Positions 56,310 through 64,000 of a stretch of DNA of 64,000 nt are shown here, piece by piece. Every line of letters begins with the position of its first letter. The stretch's first letter is position 1. The DNA is from Zygnema cylindricum. Taxonomy: Eukaryota; Streptophyta; Zygnematophyceae; Zygnematales; Zygnemataceae. A model generated the notes under the pieces. That model had not been told where the DNA came from and did not search any database. It saw only the letters and a list, made by a program, of their open reading frames with translations. The position numbers and the translations under genes were made by a program. The DNA lies in the NCBI GenBank assembly GCA_037447655.1, contig JBBHKE010002033.1, positions 1 to 64,000 of the forward strand, in the 5' to 3' direction.

Positions 56310-56760
56310 AAGAATCAATGACGTAAGCGTCAGTCAAATATTTGAGACGTCGGCGATTAGCAGATATTCAGTGAGCAATCAATGAATGCGTTTCATCCAA
56401 TAGGAAGCTGCCACGAATACACACAGTTGTTAGTTTTCCATTCAAATTTCAAAATAAAAACGCGTGGAATAAATCAGTTCCAGTTATAAATGGGAAAAAA
56501 CGTTTTAAACGGGACGGAAATTCCCTGGAAGTTACCTCGTAAGAGGGAGATAAAATATTTTCAGTTAACGTCGGCGCTAATAAAATATTCAATGACAGCG
56601 AGATAATGAATAGTACTATATGTATACTGAATACAAATTGAAACAAAAATATAATACTAATACTTTATAAATAAAATAATAAAGCGTCAGCGTCTTGGAA
56701 ATATTCAGTGATCAGCTTCAGTTAAATATTTGAAGACGTCAGCGGCTAGAAAATATCAAT
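56310..56760 (+). repeat. Dispersed AAATATTTGA-GACGTCAGC repeats
   Basis: Two longer units AAATATTTGA(A)GACGTCRGCG at about 56337 and 56726, with shorter ATATTCAGTGA and CGTCAGCG words between. They share the GACGTCAGC core with the array upstream of gene E. Confidence 0.55.
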
Positions 56761-56896
56761 AGATTTAATGATTTATATATATATATTATGTGCATTTTTT
56801 TATGTGAGAAATATATTTTATAATGACGTCAGCGTACACGAAGATTCGGTGACGGTTGGCGTTCCGCATTTCAAGCCGTTTCGGAGATCCCAAGGC

Positions 56897-56930
56897 GCCC
56901 GGAAATTCCGGAGAGCCCGGAAATTCCGGA
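56897..56930 (+). repeat. Tandem duplication GCCCGGAAATTCCGGA
   Basis: Two 16-bp copies, 18 bp apart. They lie in a short open frame (about 56824-57000), where they encode R-K-F-R twice. Whether this is an exon is unknown. Confidence 0.7.
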
Positions 56931-57241
56931 TTCCCCGGACGCGGGAAAATTCCAAATACGTATTCAAATTTCGAACTTTAAAACTTTCCACTTTTACGAA
57001 ACTGTTTTGTCTTTTTCTATTTCTTTCCGTCTTCCTTTTTGTCTTTTTGGTTGTGGTTTGTGTTTTTGTTTTTTTTTTTTTTTCTTTTTTTTTGTCCACT
57101 TTAATGTTTTTTAGGTTTTATTTTTTAAAATTTTCACCTTTACCTTTTCTTTGTTTTTTTGTGTATTTTAGGGTTCGGAAATTTTCTTATTTTTCTTCGG
57201 AATAGAGATTTTATGTAAAAAGAAAAACAGGACAAGGAATT

Positions 57242-57244
<3 letters not shown>

Positions 57245-57288
<44 letters not shown>
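57245..57288. repeat. (AT)n microsatellite
   Basis: About 22 uninterrupted AT units. Confidence 0.95.
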
Positions 57289-57293
<5 letters not shown>

Positions 57294-57529
57294 AAAACCG
57301 TTTTTTTTTTCAGCAAGAACTATTTTTTTTTTTGTTATTATTATTTTAACCCTAAAATGAGAAAATGGGAGAGTCCGATTTGACTTTCATCCTTCTTTAT
57401 TTTTGAATAATCCCCAAAAAAAAATAAAAAAAAAAATGGTCCCTCGACCTCCATTTTTGTGCCACGTGGCACTTTCTTTTTTTCTGCTGCCAGGTACTGT
57501 CACGTCACACTACATGACAAATATTTTCG

Positions 57530-57845
57530 ACAAGGGAGGGGGGGGGAGGGAAGAGAGCGAGAGGGGGAGAGGGGGGGGAGGGGCTGAGAGGGAAGAGGGA
57601 GAAGAGGTAGTGGAGGGGGGAGGTAGAGAGAGGGGGGGAAGAGGGAGAGAGTGGAGAGGGGTAGGGGGGGGGAGAGGGAGGGGGGGAGAGGGAATGGGGG
57701 AGGGGAAGTGAGGGGAAGGTGGAGGGTTAGTTGGGGCGGGAGGGAGAGGGAGAAGGGGGAGAGGTAGAGAGTGGGGAGGGGTAGAGAGGGAGAGAGGAAG
57801 AGAGGGGGAAGAGGGAGAGCGGGGGAAGGGGAGGGAGAAAGGAGG
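57530..57845 (+). repeat. Homopurine (G/A) tract, about 310 bp
   Basis: Nearly all plus-strand bases are G or A, with runs of G7-G8. The apparent long frames on both strands are artefacts of the missing T. Such tracts can form triplex or G-quadruplex structures. Confidence 0.9.
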
Positions 57846-58710
57846 ATGAAAATTAAACATAAAGATGAAATGAAAATGAGATCTCAGAAAATAATTTTGA
57901 AAACTGGAAATCAAAAGTTTTGTTTCAAACTTGATATTTACAATAAAAAAAATATTATTATGCATGAAAATATATAAATTATAATATAAATTGTATAAAA
58001 ATTGGGCATTAAATCGGAATGACAATTAAATTACCAAAAATTAAAGGGAACAGAAAAGGGGGGGAAAGTAAAAAGAAAAAGCAAAAGTAAAGAAAAAAAA
58101 AAAAATGCGAAAAGAAAAAACGAAATTTTTAAAAAAAAAAAAGCTAAAAAAAAACTTATCGAATAAATTTTCAACTACTACTGCGGTTTTAAACATTCTT
58201 AAAATCATCAGAAACTAGCCCATTATAAACACCATTATTTTACATTTTATTATTATTATAATGTAATATGTTTTGTAATTTTTTGAATGAAAGCTTAATT
58301 GTTAAAAAATAATAATGAAAAAAATAAAAAAAATCAGTTCTTTTTTGCAGGTATCTCATTTGCAAAATGTCGGACAGAAAAAAAAACTTTTTCTCCAACA
58401 AATTTGATTGAAAATTTTGAAAACGAATCGACTATCCGGAGCGTTTTTTATTCTAAAAAGTTTGAAACTCGATCGGATATAAATTTCGAAAAAAATAACC
58501 ATCGTACAAACTTTCAAATAATGCCCCTTAACCATCGAAAAGAAATCGAAAAAAATCGAAAATTATCGGAAACTCCAGGTGAAATTTTTTACCCTCGAGT
58601 AAATTCCTAAAAAAATAAATGAAAAATTAAACAATAGAATAGAATAAAATAATAATATCAAATAAAATAAAAGTATAAAAAAGGAAAGTGAAAAAAAAAA
58701 AAAAAAAAAA

Positions 58711-58785
<75 letters not shown>

Positions 58786-59065
58786 AAAAAAAAAAAAAAG
58801 AAAAATTTAACGCTTTTTTTAAAAAAAAAAAACCATAAAACATCCCCAAAATAAACCTCGTTAAAAAGCTAAATTCACCCATTTAAAACCCACATAATCT
58901 CAACAACCTAAAAAAAAAACTGGAACCACTAAAAATTAAAACATTCTCCCTTCAAATCCTTACAATATCTCTCTTTACATCCGTACACCCTCTCCTAAAT
59001 CCGTACAATCTCTCCTAAATCCACACAAACCCTCCAATTCCGTACAGCTATTCCGTACATCCCAG
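57846..59065. other. A-rich region before the filamin exons, with a long poly-A
   Basis: 58690-58800 is almost pure A. At 58350-58610 an open frame follows a good acceptor (TTTTTTGCAG) and has Lys/Asn/Glu-rich content, but its possible donors are not in phase with the next exon. An upstream exon of the filamin gene may lie here; I cannot place it. Confidence 0.4.
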
Positions 59066-61859
59066 CCTGTACCGCCGAATTCGATTCGACGACGACCGTG
59101 GATCCACGTCAATTTTTGTTCGAATTCGAGACATTTTCGGAAACCCAATTCCCGAAATTCCCGAGGACCCTTTTTTATTTAATGTAACTTTATATCCTCC
59201 GGCGAGTTTTGGACCGATTTCGACCACACAATTGGCGAAAAATGGAGGATTTTTATTTATTTTTTCGGTGACTTTGGGTTCATATAAACAAGGAGCCGGA
59301 ATCGGTCCGGAATTCGATTTGAATGGAAATACGGTTTGGTATTCCGTAAACATTACGGAAGTCACGACAGGGAATGTACATATATCGGGGAGTCCGTTTT
59401 TGAATAAACTTTATGTTAGACCGGGTATGTTCCCCCTCTCTCTCTCCCACACACTGTCTCTCTCTCTCTCTGAGTTCCGCTGTTCCTCTCTCTCTGCCTC
59501 ACTCCTTCTCCTCCTCCCTTTCCCCCTCTCCATCCTCTCTCTTCTTTAATCTTCCTTTTAATTGCATAAGGGATTTTTTGTAAATTAGGCTAAAAATTGG
59601 ACAAGTAGAAACTAACAATCACTTTTTGCTCTTTTTTTTTATCTCTGTCGTTTTTTTTTTTCCTCTTCTCCCCCCTTCATTTTCCCTCCCCTTTTTCCCC
59701 TCTCAGGATCCTCTCCCTCTCCCAGCCGCTCCCATTCCGACCTCCGGAAAGTCCTCGGACCCACACTAATTATGGTATCCGGATTTTTAACCACCTTTGA
59801 TCTTTTTGCTCGAGACTACTACACTACTTTTTCTCCCTTTTCTAATTTATTGGAATCCTCGGAGAAAACCTTATTTAGAGTGGAGTTTGTCGGTAATCTT
59901 TCGGGGATTCGGGGGAAAGTGAGAGTGGCCCCTTCGCACGACGGAATCCAATTCGTCGAAATAAAATCGACGATTCCGGGAATTTTTCGTCTTGACATGT
60001 GGATGATGTCAGCGAAAGGATGGAGTCGTACCGGATCGCTAGCAGACGAAACGAATCCAGTGTACATTACGGTGATCGCAGGTGATGTGTTTTTTTTTTT
60101 TTTTTTTTTATTCTAGTTTTTTTTTTACTTTTTTTTGGTTTTTCTTTATTTTTTTTTTGGGTTTTTCTTGGTTTTTTTCTGGCTTTTGTGATAAGAAATA
60201 AATGGCTTTGCATTTATTTTTTTGTTATTTTTCTGTCATTTTTCTGTTCTTTATTGACTACGAAGTTTAAATGTTTTTTGAAGAAAATATTATTTGCCTT
60301 AACTATCAGACAGCACACAAATGTCATTTTTTCCCACCCATTTTTTTTTTTTTTATTTTTGTTTCTTATGTGGGAAATTAAAGCCAATGTGTTACATTTT
60401 TTTTTTCTCTCTGTTTCTATTTTTATAATTCCTATTTTTTGTGTTTTTGCTGTTTTCCTCTTTGCCGAATTTAAAATTGATATAAAATTTCACATAACTT
60501 CATTTCAGCACATATAAATATTTTCCCATTGCCAATTCAGAAATTTTTATAAAATAACAAAAATATTTAAAAAATGACAAAAATATATAAACAATAACAG
60601 ACATAAATTTTCAGGTCCTATATCCGCAAACAGCTCGGAAATAAAAACGGACGGAAGACATTCCGTAATCGTCGGCGAACTGTTTTCCATAAAAATAATT
60701 GCAAAAGACGAATTTGGGAATTTACACACAGAATTTTCGGACAATTTTAGAATTCAGGACAATTTCAAAAATCTCGAAAACACACCGATATATGATTATA
60801 ATGGAACTTACACTTTTAATTTAACTTTTACAATCGCGGGAAACCACACTATATATGTTTTATATGGAGAGGAAATTGTAAACGGAGGACCGATTTCCAT
60901 CTTTGTTTTTGAAGGTGATTTGTTTCTTTTACCTTTCTTTTAACTTAAAGTAAATTGATTTATTCATATTTCACCCAAAAAAAAAACTGGGAGTAAACAG
61001 AAGAGGAATAATTTGGTTCCGGAAAAAAAGGTTTATATACAATATTATATATACCTCTTTGTTTTTGTATCATAATTTTTTACAAATTTTGGAAGTAATA
61101 AAATTTGTATAGATTACAGTCCAAAAATTTGAATTCGACTTAGGATCAAAAAAATATTATCCAATTTCTAAAATTTAGTGAAAATATCACACCAAATGTC
61201 TAATATTTTAAATTTGGATTTCTTTAAATTTCTCCCTTTCCCTCTTCCTCTTCGTTTCCCACTCCCTCTCCCTCTCCCTCTCCCTCTCTGCTCTTCTAGC
61301 AAATCCAACTCTCTCCCTCTCCCGCTCTAACGCTCCTTCCCTACTCCCACTCTCCCTCCGCTCACTCGCTCTCTCTCTCCATTCTCCACCCTCTCTTCCC
61401 TCTCTTCCCTCTCTCCCTTCTCCCTCTCCCTCTTCCCCTCTCCTCTTCTAGCAAAACCTCTACCGCCCTCACCCTTCTTCCCTACTCCCTCTCTCCCTCC
61501 ACTCACTCCCTCTCTCTTCCTTTCCCCCCTCTCTTCACTCTCCCCCCTCTCTCCCCCCCCCCCCCTCTCGCCCCTCCCCCTCCTCTCCTCTTCTAGCAAA
61601 CCCAACTCTCCCTCTCCCGCTGCCACCCTCCTCTACTCCCTCTCTCTCTCCATCCACTCTCTGCTTCTCCCCTCCCTCCCCCTTCTCTCCCCTCTCTCCC
61701 TTCTCTCCCTTCTCTCCCTTCTCTCCCTCTCCAGCTATCTCCCTTCCTTTGGCTGCAAATTACTCCGTTTCGACACTTTCCGGAGAATCCGTCCAAATCG
61801 ATGTTCTCGACGAATGCATCCCATTGGTCGGCGCCATTCGTCTTTTTGCCATCTCACAA
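59066..61859 (+). CDS. Filamin-repeat protein gene (GEX2-like), four internal exons
   Basis: Exons 59066-59424, 59707-60081, 60615-60914 and 61735-61859 join in one frame (phases 2,1,1,1,0), about 386 residues. Exon 1 ends V-H-I-S-G-S-P-F...L-Y-V-R-P-G. Exon 2 begins F-D-L-F-A-R-D and ends N-P-V-Y-I-T-V-I-A-G. Exon 3 has K-D-E-F-G-N, Y-N-G-T-Y-T-F and G-G-P-I-S-I-F-V-F-E-G. These are consecutive immunoglobulin-like filamin (ABP280) repeats with one repeat per exon. In plants this layout without an actin-binding domain is typical of GEX2, a sperm-surface protein for gamete attachment; that assignment is inferred. Start, signal peptide and transmembrane end were not found. A second acceptor in phase at 59048 is possible. 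Confidence 0.75.
61230..61733 (+). repeat. Pyrimidine-rich ~150-bp tandem repeat in a filamin-gene intron
   Basis: Three units, each with CTCTTCTAGCAAA followed by CCCTCTCCCGC-like DNA (TAG at about 61297, 61450 and 61596). Each looks like a polypyrimidine tract plus 3' splice site. The inferred acceptor (CTCCAG, 61734) lies directly after the array. Confidence 0.85.
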
Positions 61860-63820
61860 GTAAGCTCCTAAACCAAACATTATTATTATAAATTACTATT
61901 CCTCTTTTTACACCACATTTAGATTGGCTCATTTTGTGAATAATTAATTATGATTCCTATTTTACACCTTATATAGGTTTTGTTTAGATAAACTTATATA
62001 GGTTTTGTTTAGATAAAGTTCATCATATACTATATGTAAGTATAATGGGATTTAAGAGCTCGTGTATATATATAAGTATAGTGGGATTTAAGTACTTGTA
62101 GAGTTGTAGTACATTAATGGCTTATAATTATTGTTTGACACTTTGAATAGGAGAATAGGAGTTATCCTCATTTCACATTTATTATTTTAGGATACGACAA
62201 ACAATCAAACATTCAACGAACGAATTCGTTGGATTATCTGACTGTGAAATATTCTCTATGGCGGTTATCCATGCTTGTATTTTGTTTATCTGTTATTAGT
62301 TTCGACCTGACGTGGCAATTCGTTCGGCAGTTATTGGAACGCCGCCACAGTCACGGTTGTGAATCTGCCAGGACACGTTTGCATTTGCTTGACAGTTGTC
62401 GGTCCACTTAGAATAAGACACGTAAAGTATTAAAGCGACGTCTCCTAGATTCTGTCGGTCGGGAATCGTATTTCTGACGTGATCGCGCGTTATCGTGTCG
62501 GGTTTTCACCTGGCATTGGAGGAATTAATTAATGTGAATCGTACAATCAGATCGTTCTATTGAAATCAGCGTTCGCCGATTGCTTGTATCTGTACGGACA
62601 ATACTAAGACACGTGGCACCGCCGCTGAAATGTTTGTATTCATTTTGAGGTGGTGCACGTATGTCTGGCGCGAATATTCCGTTTAACGGAGTACGAAGCT
62701 ACATCGCATATTCGGATAATTTTGTACATTTATTTTCGGGCAGCTGAGATATTTTTTCAGAAAGTTTTCATAGAAATATAAAGATTTCTCCTGAATTAAT
62801 TTTTGAGCTCTCACTTCCAATAGAATTACAGATATTTCTAATGAGATTTTATTTATTTTTTGGTTATTGGTGAAGAAGCATCGAGCGTCCGATTATTCTT
62901 TGTGCTGTACTTTTATTTAATTTCGACCGTCCAAAATCACTGTACTACAAACACTACAGGAATCTACTGTTCAATGCCACGTGGATTTACAACTTCACTT
63001 TTTTTACTTGGTGAAATTTTGTTTTCACAAGGTTAAAGTTCTAAACATTCACCATTTTTGTAATCCCGTTTCGTACTTCGTAGTTCGAACAACGCACGGA
63101 ATATGCTGTACTCTTCTTCTCTACTATCAGCCGTCGGATTGCGTTAGCCGATATTATTCGTACGTACGAAGATTCCGCGTGTGACGATCAAATTTTCGAC
63201 AATCGACGGATGGCGATGCTACAACACGGACTCCACTGTACGGATGGAAGTTCGGAAGTTTTTAAAAGAAAAAGGACAACGACCGACGGACCTAAATTCA
63301 CGATGGTTGAATCCGACGGACGGAATGTGATTTTTAGAAACCGTGTGTATCTTTTTTGACGGCGAGTTTTGGACGATTTTCGTACGATTTTCATGTACGG
63401 ACGAAGATTATGCATTGCTGGATACGTATTCCGGACACTTCGAAGATCTGGCAGACGAATCGAACGTTTCGAAGTACATCCGACGGCGTACGACTTGTCT
63501 TCGTTAGGGTTTTAGTTTCACTGAACTTTTTTTGTACTCTGAAATTTGAACTTCTGGAAATCGGAGCCTTTACAGAATTAGGGTTTTGTTTTCCCTCCAA
63601 TTTCCTCAACATTATTTCCCCATTTTAAATATTTTTTTTCTTACATCTTTCCCCTTTTTTCCCTCTTTTCTCTCACGAAAAATCGGAATCTATAAAATGT
63701 GTTTCCTTCAAATCAGAAGTAATAGCAGTAAAAGGTTAATAATTTAGTGATTTATTTTGTTTAGAATTTTGGATTTTGGGGATTTAGTGTTCCAATGTGA
63801 GTTAGTGACTCCCTAGTGGA
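61860..63820. other. Right-end region without recognised gene
   Basis: Direct repeats TATATAGGTTTTGTTTAGATAAA (about 61971-62020) and TATAAGTATAGTGGGATTTAAG (62037-62095). A possible acceptor at 62190 opens only 16 codons. Further downstream exons of the filamin gene could lie here or beyond the window. CGTACG-type words are frequent at 63160-63480. Confidence 0.4.
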
Positions 63821-63829
63821 AACTTTTTT

Positions 63830-63965
63830 GTCTCCCTCTCTCTCTCTCCCTCTCCCCCTCCCTCTCTCTCTCTCTCTCTCCCCCTCTCCCTCTCTCTTTT
63901 TTTTTTCTCTCTTTTTCTCTTTCTCTCCTCTCTCTCTTTTTCTGTCTTTCTCCTCTTCCTTTTCA
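63830..63965 (+). repeat. CT-rich simple repeat
   Basis: (CTCTCCCTC)n and (CT)n near the window end. Confidence 0.9.
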
Positions 63966-64000
63966 TTTTCATGTTTCTTCACTTCAATTCTTCTTTCTTT

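Larger units (their letters stand above)
54407..56820. other. Intergenic region after gene E
   Basis: Low-complexity T-rich DNA, a 20-bp inverted repeat (GAGATGTATATACATCTC, near 54588-54605), a minisatellite at 55310-55445 and GACGTCAGC-bearing repeats at 56310-56760. No convincing gene. Confidence 0.45.

Noticed and set aside
57510-58025. 171-codon minus-strand frame rich in Pro/Ser/Leu
   Set aside because: It is the translation of the homopurine tract and has no domain, no codon structure and no independent support.
58658-58882. Poly-Phe minus-strand frame
   Set aside because: Pure product of the poly-A run at 58690-58800.
1-64000. CRISPR array, prokaryotic operons or rRNA genes
   Set aside because: No regular repeat-spacer pattern, no ribosome-binding-site-led gene strings and no rRNA signature. 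The window is eukaryotic nuclear DNA.

Overview
The window is eukaryotic nuclear DNA, AT-rich, with intron-split genes and many transposable elements. I place it in the streptophytes (land plants or charophyte algae). The reasons are a cluster of LURP-one-related (LOR, tubby-C-like) genes, a filamin-repeat gene resembling the plant gamete protein GEX2, a DUF659/hAT transposase, Ty1/copia elements primed by initiator tRNA-Met, and CACGTG / TGACGTCA bZIP-type boxes. The lineage cannot be fixed from the sequence; I suspect a non-angiosperm.

Positions 1-28.2 kb are a nest of Ty1/copia elements. One copy (13786-20181, minus strand) has LTRs that differ at only about four positions and an 890-codon gag-PR-IN frame, but its RT/RNase H part is broken by stops. 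Around it are a 5' end running off the left edge (1-1650), a gag-only non-autonomous element (5029-10805) that landed in the RNase H of an older plus-strand copy and was itself hit by a solo LTR (7509-8686, perfect 5-bp TSD), an RT/RNase H inversion (20182-21349), a second broken copia lineage (22417-25406) and an inverted LTR pair (25407-27514). The primer-binding site directly abuts the LTR and matches the anticodon arm of initiator tRNA-Met (half-tRNA priming). The gag start codon lies inside the LTR, so the gag frame reads LTR, then PBS, then internal region. An in-frame ATG 20, 26 or 59 nt from the LTR 3' end is kept in every LTR with an intact 3' terminus.

Positions 28.2-52.7 kb hold the LOR cluster. 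Gene A (34162-40207, plus) and gene B (41716-43720, minus) are tail to tail. Gene C (47334 to about 50016, minus) follows, and a lone terminal exon (29676-29876, plus) precedes A. A, B and C share four coding exons with the same intron phases (2,0,0) and a 75-nt third exon. Gene A has a 4.8-kb first intron holding a dead hAT transposase. Gene C has a long Pro/Tyr/Ser-rich N-terminal extension. Small DNA transposons fill the gaps: three copies of a family with 8-bp TSDs, four copies of a TA-target MITE, and two PIF/Harbinger-like elements (3-bp TAA/TTA TSD), each inserted inside a TA-target MITE.

Positions 52.7-64 kb hold a predicted three-exon gene of unknown function (53236-54406) behind a cluster of palindromic TGACGTCA boxes, then long simple-sequence tracts, then at least four exons of the filamin-repeat gene (59066-61859), whose ends are not resolved. 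I see no confident gene after 61.9 kb.
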